Of a stretch of DNA of 64,000 nucleotides, positions 51,106-60,700 are shown piece by piece. Each line of letters opens with the position of its first letter. The first letter of the stretch is position 1. A model generated the notes under the pieces. The model had not been told where the DNA came from, did no database searches, and worked only from the letters and a program-made list of their open reading frames with translations. Source of the stretch: Streptomyces sp. NBC_01716 (GTDB lineage: Bacteria > Actinomycetota > Actinomycetes > Streptomycetales > Streptomycetaceae); contig NZ_CP109181.1 in NCBI RefSeq assembly GCF_036248275.1, positions 1,240,001-1,304,000 on the forward strand, in the 5' to 3' direction. The translations under genes were made by a program, and so were the position numbers.

Positions 51106-52047
51106 ATGGGGGCTGGGCACGATCACGGGCACACGCACGGCGGCGCGCCACCGCCGGGGACCACGACCGCCGCGTACGCGGGGCGGCTGCGGATCGCGCT
51201 GGGGATCACCCTCTCGGTCATGGTCATGGAGATCATCGGCGGCATCGCCTCCGACTCCCTGGCGCTGGTCGCCGACGCCGCCCATATGGCCACGGACGCC
51301 GTCGGGCTCGCGCTGGCGCTGCTCGCGATCCACTTCGCCAACCGCCCGACGACGGGCAACCGTACGTTCGGGCTGGCCCGCGCCGAGATCCTGGCCGCGC
51401 TCGCCAACTGTCTGCTCCTGCTGGGCGTCGGCGGCTTCCTGCTCTTCGAGGCGATCGAGCGCTTCATCACCCCCGCCGAGACCAAGGGCGGGCTCGCGAT
51501 CATCTTCGCGGCCGTCGGTATGGTCGCGAACCTCATCTCGCTCTCCCTGCTGATGCGCGGGCAGAAGGAGAGTCTCAATGTGCGCGGGGCGTATCTGGAG
51601 GTGCTGGCCGACACCCTTGGTTCGGTCACGGTCCTGGTCTCCGCGACGATCATCCTCACCACCGGCTGGCAGGCGGCCGACCCGATCGCCTCCCTGGTGA
51701 TCGGCCTGATGATCGTCCCGAGGACGGTGAAGCTCCTGCGCGAGACGCTGAACGTACTGCTGGAGGCGGCGCCCAAGGGCGTGGACATGGCCGAGGTCAG
51801 GGAGCACATAGTGGCGCTTCCCGGCGTGGAGGACGTGCACGATCTGCACGCCTGGACGATCACCTCGGGCATGCCGGTGCTCTCGGCGCATGTGGTGGTG
51901 AGCCAGTCGGTGCTGGACAGCGTCGGGCACGAGAAGATGCTGCACGATCTCCAGGGGTGCCTCGGCTCCCACTTCGACGTCGAGCACTGCACCTTCCAGC
52001 TGGAGCCCGTGGGGCACGCCGAGCACGAGGCGAACCTCTGCCACTGA
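51106..52047 (+). CDS. Cation diffusion facilitator (zinc/divalent metal efflux)
   Basis: 313 residues. The His-rich N-terminus HDHGHTHGG binds metal. Six helices follow, with the transport-site pairs in VADAAHMATDAVGLAL and YLEVLADTLGSVTVLV. A cytoplasmic domain (VREHIVALPGVEDVHDLHAW) closes the protein, which ends His/Cys-rich (HCTFQLEP, HAEHEANLCH). It exports Zn2+ or related ions by proton exchange. ATG at 51106 after GGGAGGA. Confidence 0.93.
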   Translation: MGAGHDHGHTHGGAPPPGTTTAAYAGRLRIALGITLSVMVMEIIGGIASDSLALVADAAHMATDAVGLALALLAIHFANRPTTGNRTFGLARAEILAALANCLLLLGVGGFLLFEAIERFITPAETKGGLAIIFAAVGMVANLISLSLLMRGQKESLNVRGAYLEVLADTLGSVTVLVSATIILTTGWQAADPIASLVIGLMIVPRTVKLLRETLNVLLEAAPKGVDMAEVREHIVALPGVEDVHDLHAWTITSGMPVLSAHVVVSQSVLDSVGHEKMLHDLQGCLGSHFDVEHCTFQLEPVGHAEHEANLCH

Positions 52048-52200
52048 GCGGGTCCGCCGCCCGCGAAAGCCTGGCCGTAACAGCCATGTCCGCCCCCGCG
52101 GAGCACATTCCGGGGCCGGACATGCCCGTTTCGCGGAAGTGCGGACAGGAGACTCTTGTACGGCAGACTTGGGGGCCGAGGACCGATGCGAAGGATGGCT

Positions 52201-52797
52201 ATGCCGACCACACCTGTCACTGCGACGAGCAGCTCGCCGAACGGCGGCGCACAAGAAGCGATCATGCTGGAGCTGGTCGACGAGGGCGGCAACACCATCG
52301 GCACCGCGGAGAAGCTCGCGGCCCATCAGCCACCGGGTCAGCTGCACCGGGCGTTCTCCGTCTTCCTCTTCGACGAGCAGGGCAGGCTGCTGATCCAGCG
52401 CCGCGCGCTCGGCAAGTACCACTCCCCCGGTGTCTGGTCGAACAGCTGCTGCGGGCACCCGTATCCCGGTGAGGCGCCCTTCGCCGCCGCCGCCCGGCGT
52501 ACGTACGAAGAACTCGGCATCTCGCCCAAGCTCCTCGCCGAGGCGGGCACGGTCCGCTACAACCACCCGGACCCGGGGTCCGGGCTGGTCGAGCACGAGT
52601 ACAACCACCTCTTCGTGGGGCTCCCGCAGGCGACGCTGCGGCCGAACCCCGCGGAGATCGGCGACACGGCGTACGTCACGCCGGTGGAGCTGGCGGAGCG
52701 GCACCGGACGGCGCCGTTCTCGGCGTGGTTCATGACCGTGCTCGACGCGGCGCGCCCGGCGATCCGGGAACTCACGGGGCCCGCCGGGGGCTGGTAG
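52201..52797 (+). CDS. idi: Isopentenyl-diphosphate delta-isomerase type I
   Basis: 198 residues of the Nudix-fold type I isomerase. The metal/catalytic segment is WSNSCCGHPYPGE (catalytic Cys and metal His), and RRTYEELGI carries the Nudix-like Glu; EHEYNHLFVG has the catalytic Glu. It interconverts IPP and DMAPP. A gene order of idi near the hopanoid cluster makes a joint supply of isoprenoids plausible. The ATG at 52201 has GAAGGA 5-6 nt upstream; an ATG at 52186 is the alternative. Confidence 0.93.
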   Translation: MPTTPVTATSSSPNGGAQEAIMLELVDEGGNTIGTAEKLAAHQPPGQLHRAFSVFLFDEQGRLLIQRRALGKYHSPGVWSNSCCGHPYPGEAPFAAAARRTYEELGISPKLLAEAGTVRYNHPDPGSGLVEHEYNHLFVGLPQATLRPNPAEIGDTAYVTPVELAERHRTAPFSAWFMTVLDAARPAIRELTGPAGGW

Positions 52798-52818
52798 CGC
52801 TCGCTCGGCCCCCTGTGA

Positions 52819-53415
52819 TCAGGGGGCCGCCGGGGGTACGGGATGCCCCTGGGCCTCATGGACGGCCTCTTGGACCGGCAGGGTCTCCCGCGTCGGCAGG
52901 CCCTCCTGGACGGGCACGGCCTGTTGGGCGGGCACGACCTCCTGGGCCGGCGCCGCCACGGTGTCGGGCGACAGCGGGAGCAGCGCCCAGACGATCTTCC
53001 CGCCGCTCGCCGTGTGCTCGACGTCGCAGGTGCCGCCTGCCTCCCGGGTAATCTCCCGGACGAGCAGCAGACCGCGCCCGCCGGTCTGCGCGTAGTCCCG
53101 TTCCAGCGCCTTCGGCCGGTACGGATGGTCGTCCTCCACGGACACCCGGACCCAGTCGGCGGCGATGGCGACCTCCACCGCCAGTTCGGGCGAGAGCAGG
53201 GCCGCGTGCCGTACGGCGTTGGTCACCAGCTCCGAGACGATCAGCAGCAGCCCCTGGACCGTCTCGTCGGACGCCGGAGCGCCCTGCCGGACCAGCAGGT
53301 CACGTACGGCGTGCCGGGCATGCGGCACGGAGAGCTCGACCGCGGGGGCCGTGAACCGCCAGACCCCCTCGTACGGCATCGGTCTGGCCGGAACACTCCC
53401 GAGGCTCTCCATCAC
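52819..53415 (-). CDS. ATP-binding regulator (anti-sigma-factor/serine-kinase fold)
   Basis: 198 residues, HATPase_c_2 type as in RsbW/SpoIIAB. LLIVSELVTNAVRHA is the N box, and TGGRGLLLVREITREAG the G box. The C-terminal 55 residues repeat a PVQE/PAQE-like unit (VVPAQQAVPVQEGLP, PVQEAVHEAQ) and are likely disordered. No HisKA or sensor domain is present. Such proteins in Streptomyces act on anti-sigma antagonists; the partner is not in the window. GTG at 53415 or ATG at 53412. Confidence 0.88.
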   Translation of the reverse strand: MMESLGSVPARPMPYEGVWRFTAPAVELSVPHARHAVRDLLVRQGAPASDETVQGLLLIVSELVTNAVRHAALLSPELAVEVAIAADWVRVSVEDDHPYRPKALERDYAQTGGRGLLLVREITREAGGTCDVEHTASGGKIVWALLPLSPDTVAAPAQEVVPAQQAVPVQEGLPTRETLPVQEAVHEAQGHPVPPAAP

Positions 53416-53722
53416 CGCGGCACACCCACCCTCGGTTTACCAGCGCTCCGAGCGCGCTGTGCATCGGACTCCGAGTCTTGGGAACGAGGCCGCGCGGACC
53501 AGGGAACTGAACAGAAGTCAGCACCTATCGACGGATTGCGGCCGGGTGCGTTCCATCAAGTCGGACGACTGACCGGCCGTGTCGTTTTCCTGTCCGTCTG
53601 TGAAAGGCGCGCGCCCGTGCGGGCCATCTGTCCGATCTGCCCGGTCCGTACGCTTCTCCCCCGCCGGACGGTGCCACCCGTCGGTAACAGCGGGTTCGGC
53701 GGGCCCGGATAGCATCCGGGCC
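53416..53722. other. Divergent intergenic region
   Basis: 307 bases between the ATP-binding regulator and the enoyl-CoA hydratase. Promoters for both directions are expected. I see no gene, repeat or hairpin to report; GGATAGCATCC close to 53707-53717 may be part of a -10 for the hydratase. Confidence 0.4.
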
Positions 53723-54490
53723 ATGGAGCCCACCGAGCCCGCACCGCCACGGCTGACCACCGCCGTCGCCGACGGGATCGCCACCGTCACGATCACCCAT
53801 CCCGCCAAACGCAACGCGCTGACCCCGGACATGTGGCGGGCGCTGCCCGAACTGCTGGCCGGGATGGCGACGGACCCCGCCGTACACGCGCTGGTACTCA
53901 CCGGCGCCGGTGATTCCTTCAGCGCGGGCGCCGACATCGCGGCGCTGCGCGAGCCGGGCGACGCGATACGGGACCTCAGCGTACGGGCGGAGGAGGTGCT
54001 GGCCGCGTTCCCGAAGCCGACGCTCGCGGCCGTACGGGGCTACTGCGTGGGCGGCGGCGCCCAGTTGGCGGTCGCGTGCGATCTGCGGTTCGCGGAGGAG
54101 GGCGCGCGGTTCGGGATCACGCCCGCGAAGCTCGCTGTCGTCTACCGGTCGTCGTCGACCCGCCGGCTGGTCTCGCTGGTCGGTCCCTCGACCGCCAAGT
54201 ACCTGCTGTTCTCGGGGGAGTTGATCGAGACCGAGCGCGCACTGCGGGTCGGCCTGGTGGACGAGGTGCTCGCTCCCGGCGAACTGGGCAAGCGGGTGGC
54301 CGAGTTCACCCGGGTACTGACCTCGCGCTCCCGGCTGACGCAGGCGGCGGCGAAGGAGTTCGCGGCGGGCCGCGAGGACCGGGACGCGTACTGGGACGAG
54401 CAGGCGCGCGTCAGCGGCGACCGGGCGGAGGGCGTGACGGCGTTCCTGGAACGGCGTGAGCCGCGGTTCGGGTGGACGGTACGGGAGTAG
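53723..54490 (+). CDS. Enoyl-CoA hydratase/isomerase family protein
   Basis: 255 residues of the crotonase fold. VTITHPAKRNALTPDMW opens it. LTGAGDSFSAGADIAAL is the first oxyanion-hole segment and VRGYCVGGGAQLAVACDL the second. The active-site Glu region (GITPAKLAVVYRSSSTRRL) has Lys/Ala rather than the usual catalytic Glu of true hydratases, so the reaction may be a lyase, isomerase or thioesterase. ATG at 53723. Confidence 0.87.
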   Translation: MEPTEPAPPRLTTAVADGIATVTITHPAKRNALTPDMWRALPELLAGMATDPAVHALVLTGAGDSFSAGADIAALREPGDAIRDLSVRAEEVLAAFPKPTLAAVRGYCVGGGAQLAVACDLRFAEEGARFGITPAKLAVVYRSSSTRRLVSLVGPSTAKYLLFSGELIETERALRVGLVDEVLAPGELGKRVAEFTRVLTSRSRLTQAAAKEFAAGREDRDAYWDEQARVSGDRAEGVTAFLERREPRFGWTVRE

Positions 54491-54581
54491 AGCCCGGGGC
54501 CGGGTTCTGTCCGGCCGGGGGCGCGTGTGGGTCGCGTCCCCGGGGTTCCCGGGCGTACCGACCAGTCGGTAACGTACGGGC

Positions 54582-55445
54582 ATGACCACTCTCGCCCCGC
54601 GCGCCGGACGCCGCTGTCACAACGCCGTCAATCCCCTCCACTCGACGGTCTACTTCTCCCCGGACCTCGGCAAAGAGCTCGCCGGTGCCGGTGTCGGCCA
54701 CCCGCGCGCCGTGTACTTCGCCGGGCGCGGTGCCGCGATGGGCGCGGTCGGGCCCGGTGTGATCGCCGCCGCCTTCTACAACTTCAGCTACGAGCTGGTC
54801 GCCCAGCACGTCCCCGCCGTCTGGCGCGTCGTCTCGCCCGAGACCGTCCTCGACGCCAGGCTGCGCGCCGTCGACTCCACCCTGCGGCGCGTCCTTGGTG
54901 AGGAGGCCGTCGCGTCCGACGAGATGGCGGAGGCGGCCCGGCTCGCCCTGCGCGCCACCGAGGCGTGCACCCGCACCGCCCGGCCGCTCTACGCCGCACA
55001 CGCCGACCTGCCGGTCCCCGAGCAGCCGCATCTCGCCTACTGGCACGCGGCGACGCTGCTGCGCGAACACCGCGGTGACGGTCATCTCACCGCGCTGCTG
55101 TCCGCCGGGCTCGACCCGGTCGAGGCGCTGGTCAGCCATACCGCTACCGGCAAGGGCATGACCCCGCGCTGGGTGCTCGGCACCCGGGGCTGGCACCGTA
55201 CGGACTGGGACGCCGCCGCCGGCCGGCTGAGGGAGCGCGGGCTGCTGGACGAGGCGGGCGAGCTGACCGAGGCGGGCACCGCGCTCCGCGCCGGGCTGGA
55301 GGACCACACGGACCGGCTCGACAGCGCGCCGTACGAGCACCTGGGCGCCGAGGGGGTGGAGCGTCTGACGGAGCTGGCGCGCGGATTCCTCGTCGCGGCG
55401 ACCGGCAACGGGGCGTTCCCGGCGGACCTCATCGGCAAAAGCTGA
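54582..55445 (+). CDS. SCO6745-family protein
   Basis: 287 residues, helix-rich and soluble, with no known enzymatic motif. RRCHNAVNPLHSTVYFSPDL, VIAAAFYNFSYELVAQH and AYWHAATLLREHRGDGHLTA are diagnostic segments. The C-terminal part (GRLRERGLLDEAGELTEAGT) looks like a winged helix. The family is conserved across actinobacteria; the name comes from S. coelicolor, and the gene's presence supports the proposed synteny. Function unknown. ATG at 54582. Confidence 0.85.
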   Translation: MTTLAPRAGRRCHNAVNPLHSTVYFSPDLGKELAGAGVGHPRAVYFAGRGAAMGAVGPGVIAAAFYNFSYELVAQHVPAVWRVVSPETVLDARLRAVDSTLRRVLGEEAVASDEMAEAARLALRATEACTRTARPLYAAHADLPVPEQPHLAYWHAATLLREHRGDGHLTALLSAGLDPVEALVSHTATGKGMTPRWVLGTRGWHRTDWDAAAGRLRERGLLDEAGELTEAGTALRAGLEDHTDRLDSAPYEHLGAEGVERLTELARGFLVAATGNGAFPADLIGKS

Positions 55446-55526
55446 CGTTTGCGGGTCGGCTGAGCGGCAACGCGCGGACTGCGGGCCCGTAAGAGAGGCC
55501 CGTACGTCTACCAGGAGGCTTATCTC

Positions 55527-55667
55527 ATGCGTGCCATCGCAGATGCACTCCGCGCCGTCGGTGGCGCCCTCGCCACCGTGGTCTCCCTGCCGTTCCGGCT
55601 CGTCGCCAAGCTCTTCGGCGGCGCCTCGCGCGGCGCCCGTGGCGGCGGTCGCCCGCGCCGCGTCTGA
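55527..55667 (+). CDS. LPFR-motif small protein
   Basis: 46 residues from the ATG at 55527, with AGGAGG 7 nt upstream. It reads ALRAVGGALATVVSLPFRLV, then AKLFGGASRGARGGGRPRRV. A short hydrophobic helix is followed by a highly basic Gly/Arg tail, the pattern of small Streptomyces proteins with an LPFR motif. It may be a membrane-surface or nucleic-acid-associated peptide. Function unknown. Confidence 0.8.
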   Translation: MRAIADALRAVGGALATVVSLPFRLVAKLFGGASRGARGGGRPRRV

Positions 55668-55783
55668 CCCGGCCGCCTCCCGCCACGACTGTCTTACGAG
55701 AGAGGGCGCGCGACACGGCCCCCGGCCACCCGGCACAATGCAGGCACAAGCACAGCCAGCACGAGAGCCGGGTCGGGGAGAAC

Positions 55784-58159
55784 GTGACGACGTCCATCGA
55801 AGGCAGGATCGCCGAGGAACTCGGCGTACGTGAGCGGCAGGTGAAGGCGGCCGTCGAGCTGCTGGACGGCGGGTCTACCGTCCCGTTCATCGCCCGCTAC
55901 CGCAAGGAAGCGACCGAGATGCTCGACGACACGCAGTTGCGCACGCTCGAAGAGCGGTTGCGCTACCTGCGCGAACTGGAGGAGCGCCGGACGGCGATCC
56001 TGGAGTCCGTACGCGAACAGGGCAAGCTGGACGAGGCCCTGGAGGCGCGGATCCGGGCCGCCGACACCAAGTCGCGCCTTGAGGACATCTATCTGCCGTT
56101 CAAGCCCAAGCGGCGCACGAAGGCGCAGATCGCCCGTGAGGCCGGGCTCGAACCGCTCGCCGACGGGTTGCTCGCCAATCCGTCGGTGGACCCCCTGGCC
56201 GCCGCGGCGGCGTTCGTCGACGCCGACAAGGGTGTCGCGGACGCCGCCGCCGCGCTGGAAGGCGCCCGCGCCGTCCTCACCGAGCGTTTCTCCGAGGACG
56301 CCGACCTCATCGGTGAGCTGCGCGAGCGCATGTGGACGCGCGGGCGGCTCACGGCGAAGGTACGTGAGGGCAAGGGCAACGCCACGGAGGGTCCGGCCGC
56401 GAAGTTCGCCGACTACTTCGACTTCGCCGAGGCCTTCACCGCGCTTCCCTCGCACCGGATGCTCGCGCTCCTCCGGGGCGAGAAGGAGGAGATCCTCGAC
56501 CTCAGCCTGGAGCCCGAGGCGGACGACGACGCCGCCGCGCAGCCGGGGCCCAGCGCGTACGAGTCCATGGTCGCCCGCCGCTTCGGCATCGCGGACCGCG
56601 GCCGGCCGGGCGACAAGTGGCTTGCCGACACGGTCCGTTGGGCCTGGCGCACCCGGATCCTCGTGCACCTCGGCATCGACCTGCGGCTTCGGCTGCGTAC
56701 GGCCGCCGAGGACGAGGCGGTACGCGTCTTCGCGTCGAACCTGCGCGATCTGCTGCTGGCCGCGCCCGCGGGGACCCGTGCGACGCTCGGGCTCGACCCG
56801 GGCTTCCGTACGGGGGTCAAGGTCGCCGTCGTCGACGCGACGGGCAAGGTCGTCGGTATCGACACGATCTATCCGCATGTCCCGGCGAACAAGTGGGACG
56901 AGTCCCTGGCGAAGCTCGCCCGGCTCTGCGCCGAGCACTCCGTCGACCTGATCGCCATCGGCAACGGGACGGCGTCCCGTGAGACGGACAAGCTGGCGGG
57001 CGAACTGATCGCGAAGCACCCGGAGTTGAAGCTCACGAAGGTGATGGTCTCGGAGGCGGGCGCCTCCGTGTACTCCGCCTCCGCGTTCGCCTCCCAGGAG
57101 CTGCCCGACCTCGATGTCTCGATCCGGGGCGCCGTGTCGATCGCGCGGCGGCTCCAGGACCCGCTCGCCGAGCTGGTCAAGATCGACCCCAAGTCGATCG
57201 GCGTGGGCCAGTACCAGCACGACCTGTCCGAGGTGAAGCTCTCCCGCTCGCTCGACGCGGTCGTGGAGGACTGTGTGAACGGTGTCGGCGTCGACGTCAA
57301 CACCGCGTCCGCGCCGCTGCTTTCGCGGGTCTCCGGCATCGGCACGGGTCTCGCCGCGGGCATCGTCGCCCACCGGGACTCCAACGGGCCGTTCCGCTCG
57401 CGGCGCGCGCTGAAGGATGTGGCGCGGCTGGGGCCGAAGGCGTACGAGCAGTGCGCGGGCTTCCTGCGGATCCGGGACGGGGACGATCCGCTGGACGCGT
57501 CGTCCGTCCACCCGGAGGCGTATCCGGTGGTCCGCGCGATGGTGAAGACGACGGGCAGCGAGGTCGCGACGCTGATGGGCAACGCGGGGGCGCTGCGCTC
57601 GCTGCGGCCCGCCGACTTCGTGAGCGACGCGTTCGGGCTGCCGACGGTCACGGACATCCTGCGCGAGCTGGAGAAGCCGGGGCGGGACCCGCGACCGGCG
57701 TTCAAGACGGCGACGTTCATGGACGGTGTCGAGAAGATCGGCGACCTGACCGCCGGGATGGTGCTGGAGGGCGTGGTCACGAACGTGGCGGCGTTCGGGG
57801 CGTTCGTGGACGTCGGGGTGCATCAGGACGGGCTGGTGCATGTGTCGGCGATGTCGAGGACGTTCGTGAAGGACCCGCGCGACGTGGTGAAGCCGGGTGA
57901 TGTGGTGCGGGTGAAGGTCCGCGAGGTCGACATCCCGCGCAAGCGGATCTCGCTGACGCTGCGCCTGGACGACGAGCCGGAACCGGGCGGCGGGGAGCGG
58001 GCGCCGCAGCAGCGTGGCGGCAAGCGCGCCTCCGGCGGGGGCGAGCGGGGCGGTGACCGGGGTGGTGACCGCGGCAGGAAGCGACAACCGTCGGCGAAGC
58101 CGGCCCCGACGAACAGCGCGATGGCGGACGCGCTGCGGAGGGCGGGGCTTGGCGGTTGA
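55784..58159 (+). CDS. tex: Tex-family RNA-binding transcription factor
   Basis: 791 residues. The N-terminal Tex region has PFIARYRKEATEMLDD. The YqgF-like domain is at LGLDPGFRTGVKVAVV. A helix-hairpin-helix part follows (VNTASAPLLSRVSGIGTGLA, FRSRRALKDVARLG). The S1 RNA-binding domain (GMVLEGVVTNVAAFGAFVDV, DGLVHVSAMS) precedes a Gly/Arg-rich tail with RGGKRA and GGERGGDRGGDRG. Tex binds RNA and affects transcription and ribosome fitness. GTG at 55784. Confidence 0.95.
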   Translation: MTTSIEGRIAEELGVRERQVKAAVELLDGGSTVPFIARYRKEATEMLDDTQLRTLEERLRYLRELEERRTAILESVREQGKLDEALEARIRAADTKSRLEDIYLPFKPKRRTKAQIAREAGLEPLADGLLANPSVDPLAAAAAFVDADKGVADAAAALEGARAVLTERFSEDADLIGELRERMWTRGRLTAKVREGKGNATEGPAAKFADYFDFAEAFTALPSHRMLALLRGEKEEILDLSLEPEADDDAAAQPGPSAYESMVARRFGIADRGRPGDKWLADTVRWAWRTRILVHLGIDLRLRLRTAAEDEAVRVFASNLRDLLLAAPAGTRATLGLDPGFRTGVKVAVVDATGKVVGIDTIYPHVPANKWDESLAKLARLCAEHSVDLIAIGNGTASRETDKLAGELIAKHPELKLTKVMVSEAGASVYSASAFASQELPDLDVSIRGAVSIARRLQDPLAELVKIDPKSIGVGQYQHDLSEVKLSRSLDAVVEDCVNGVGVDVNTASAPLLSRVSGIGTGLAAGIVAHRDSNGPFRSRRALKDVARLGPKAYEQCAGFLRIRDGDDPLDASSVHPEAYPVVRAMVKTTGSEVATLMGNAGALRSLRPADFVSDAFGLPTVTDILRELEKPGRDPRPAFKTATFMDGVEKIGDLTAGMVLEGVVTNVAAFGAFVDVGVHQDGLVHVSAMSRTFVKDPRDVVKPGDVVRVKVREVDIPRKRISLTLRLDDEPEPGGGERAPQQRGGKRASGGGERGGDRGGDRGRKRQPSAKPAPTNSAMADALRRAGLGG

Positions 58160-58499
58160 AGGGGCGCGCCCCGGGGGCCGAGGTCCATCTCGGCCGGCCG
58201 GCACTGTGCGCAACTGTGGCGTCGGGGACGCGCCGCAGGGTGGGCCCGGGGGACGGCCCTCCCTGTGGTCCCGCCCGGGGCGTAACCACAACGCCCGGCG
58301 CGGTGCGCCAGGCCCCGACGAACAGCACGATGGCAGAGTTCCGCGCGGCCCCGGATCGCATCAGGCCGACCGGTCGTCGGTGCCCTGCGGCGGCGCAGGC
58401 ATCTGGCGCGGCGCCGCCGTATCGCCGGCGCGCACGCTCCCGGGGTTGTCGTTGGCCGAGTACGGGCGGGCCGCCCCGCCTTGCGATCGCGGGCGCGGT
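58160..58499. other. Convergent intergenic region with a diverged copy of the tex 3' end
   Basis: 340 bases between tex and the ABC-F gene. At about 58309-58340 the sequence CAGGCCCCGACGAACAGCAC GATGGCAGAG repeats, with changes, the tex C-terminal coding sequence (CCGACGAACAGCGCGATGGC). It encodes APTNSTMAE where tex has APTNSAMAD. No intact gene or terminator with a clear stem was found. Confidence 0.5.
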
Positions 58500-60143
58500 C
58501 TAGGCCTCCGTCACCTTGCCCGCTGCGACCTCGATTCGGCGGTCCGTCCTTACCGAACCCAGCATCCGGCGGTCGTGGGTCACCAGGAGCAGGGTTCCCT
58601 CGTACGAGTCGAGTGCCGACTCCAGTTGTTCGATCGCCGCGAGGTCCAGGTGGTTCGTCGGTTCGTCCAGGACCAGGAGGTTCACTCCGCGGCCCTGGAG
58701 CAACGCCAGGGCCGCGCGGGTGCGTTCGCCCGGGGAGAGCGTCGTCGCCGGGCGCAGTACGTGGGCCGCCTTGAGGCCGAACTTGGCCAGCAGCGTGCGG
58801 ACTTCGGCCGGTTCCGTGTCCGGGACCGCCGCGCAGAACGCGTCGAGCAGCGTCTCCGGGCCGTGGAACAGCGCGCGGGCCTGGTCGACCTCGCCGACCA
58901 CGACGCCCGAGCCGAGCGAGGCCGCGCCCTCGTCGGGTGAGAGCCGTCCGAGGAGGAGCGCCAGCAGGGTGGACTTGCCCGCGCCGTTCGCGCCGGTGAT
59001 GGCGATCCGGTCCGCCCAGTCGATCTGGAGCGAGGCGGGTCCGAAGTGGAAGTCGCCGCGCCGGACTTCGGCGCCGTTCAGGGTCGCGACCACGGAACCG
59101 GAGCGCGGCGCCGAGGCGATCTCCATCCGGAGTTCCCACTCCTTGCGGGGCTCATCGACGGCCTCGGCGTCCAGGCGTTCGATCTGGCGCTGGGTCTGGC
59201 GGGCCTTCGCCGCCTGCTTCTCCGTGGACTCGGAGCGGAACTTGCGGCCGATCTTGTCGTTGTCCGTGGCCTTGCGGCGCGCGTTCTTGACGCCCTTGTC
59301 CATCCAGGAGCGCTGCATCTGGGCCCGGCCCTGGAGCGCCGAGCGCTTGTCTGCGTACTCGTCGTACTCCTCGCGGGCGTGCAGCCTGGCCCGCTCGCGC
59401 TCTTCGAGATACGCCGCGTAGCCGCCGCCGAAGAGGTTCACCTGCTGCTGGGCCAGGTCGAGTTCGAGGACCTTGGTGACGGTGCGGGTCAGGAACTCGC
59501 GGTCGTGGCTGACGACGACCGTTCCCGCGCGGAGGCCGGTGACGAAGGATTCGAGGCGTTCGAGTCCGTCGAGGTCGAGGTCGTTGGTCGGCTCGTCCAG
59601 GAGGAAGACGTCGTAGCGGGACAGCAGCAGGGACGCCAGGCCGGCACGGGCGGCCTCGCCGCCGGAGAGGGCGGTCATCGGCTGGTCGAGGCCGACGGTC
59701 AGGCCGAGGGACGCGACCACTTCCTCCGCGCGCTCGTCGAGGTCGGCGCCGCCGAGTCCGAGCCAGCGCTCCAGGCCGGCGGCGTACGCGTCGTCCGAGC
59801 CGGGCGCGCCGTCGACCAGGGCCTCGGTGGCCGCGTCGAGGGCGACCTGGGCGTCGGCGACGCCCGTACGCCGCGCGAGGAAGCCCCGCACGGATTCGCC
59901 GGGGTGCCGCTCGGGCTCCTGCGGGAGGTGGCCGACGGTGGCGGTGGGCGGGGACAGGCTCAGCGCCCCGTCCTCGGGGGTGTCGAGCCCGGCGAGCAGC
60001 CGGAGCAGGGTCGACTTCCCGGCTCCGTTGACCCCGACGAGACCGATCACGTCACCGGGCGCGACGACGAGGTCGAGTCCCGCGAAGAGTGAGCGGTCGC
60101 CGTGGCCTGCGGCGAGATTCTTGGCGACGAGAGTGGCAGTCAT
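58500..60143 (-). CDS. ABC-F family ATPase
   Basis: 547 residues with two ABC domains and no membrane part. The first has GVNGAGKSTLL, SGGEAARAGLASLLL and LLDEPTNDLD; the second has GANGAGKSTLL, SPGERTRAALALL and LVLDEPTNHLDL. The linker region with many Arg/Lys (RARLHAREEYDEYADKRSAL) is present. ABC-F proteins act on the ribosome (Uup/EttA-like or antibiotic protection). The fine class cannot be settled by eye. ATG at 60143. Confidence 0.94.
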   Translation of the reverse strand: MTATLVAKNLAAGHGDRSLFAGLDLVVAPGDVIGLVGVNGAGKSTLLRLLAGLDTPEDGALSLSPPTATVGHLPQEPERHPGESVRGFLARRTGVADAQVALDAATEALVDGAPGSDDAYAAGLERWLGLGGADLDERAEEVVASLGLTVGLDQPMTALSGGEAARAGLASLLLSRYDVFLLDEPTNDLDLDGLERLESFVTGLRAGTVVVSHDREFLTRTVTKVLELDLAQQQVNLFGGGYAAYLEERERARLHAREEYDEYADKRSALQGRAQMQRSWMDKGVKNARRKATDNDKIGRKFRSESTEKQAAKARQTQRQIERLDAEAVDEPRKEWELRMEIASAPRSGSVVATLNGAEVRRGDFHFGPASLQIDWADRIAITGANGAGKSTLLALLLGRLSPDEGAASLGSGVVVGEVDQARALFHGPETLLDAFCAAVPDTEPAEVRTLLAKFGLKAAHVLRPATTLSPGERTRAALALLQGRGVNLLVLDEPTNHLDLAAIEQLESALDSYEGTLLLVTHDRRMLGSVRTDRRIEVAAGKVTEA

Positions 60144-60184
60144 CAGACCGTCGATTCTAGGCTGCGGAGGAAGTGGGTCCGTGG

Positions 60185-60700
60185 TCAGAGGAGGCCCGCC
60201 AGTTTGTAGAGGGCCAGGCTGCCGGCGACGGCGACGTTGAGGCTGGCGCCCGTGCCGAGCATGGGGATTTCCACGCAGGTGTCCAGCAGGTCAAGGGCTT
60301 CGGGCGGGATGCCGTGCTGTTCGTGGCCGAGGACCATCACGGTGGGCTGCCGGGCGGCGGGCAGGTCCGCCAGGCGTACCGCCTCGTCGGCCAGCTCGAC
60401 CCCCACGACGCGCGCCCCGCGCTCCCGCTGCCTGCCCAGCCAGCCGAGCGGGTCGCCCGTCCAGTGGACGCACAGGGGTCTGCGCAGGGTGTTGCCGCGC
60501 GCGAGCGCCTCCGGGACCCATGGGAAGCGCGGCAGGGCGAGGCAGGCGCCGACCGCGTCGCAGGTGCGGGCGAGGGTGCCGAGGTTGGCGCCGTGCAGCG
60601 GCCACAGCGGAGCCGCGTAGAGGTGGTCCCAGCAGGAGTGGGCCCGCGGCCGGCGGCTGCGGCGCAGTTCGCCCGGGGTGCGCGGGCGGATCGCGGTCAT
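60185..60700 (-). CDS. TrmH/SpoU-type SPOUT RNA methyltransferase
   Basis: 171 residues. GANLGTLARTCDAVG is the motif 1 Asn/Arg region. VMVLGHEQHGIPPEAL and VEIPMLGTGASLNVAVAGSL form the trefoil knot (motifs 2 and 3) that binds SAM. It modifies rRNA or tRNA 2'-O positions. The minimal size means it lacks an N-terminal RNA-binding extension. ATG at 60700. The upstream open frame belongs to the antisense side of the next gene. Confidence 0.9.
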   Translation of the reverse strand: MTAIRPRTPGELRRSRRPRAHSCWDHLYAAPLWPLHGANLGTLARTCDAVGACLALPRFPWVPEALARGNTLRRPLCVHWTGDPLGWLGRQRERGARVVGVELADEAVRLADLPAARQPTVMVLGHEQHGIPPEALDLLDTCVEIPMLGTGASLNVAVAGSLALYKLAGLL

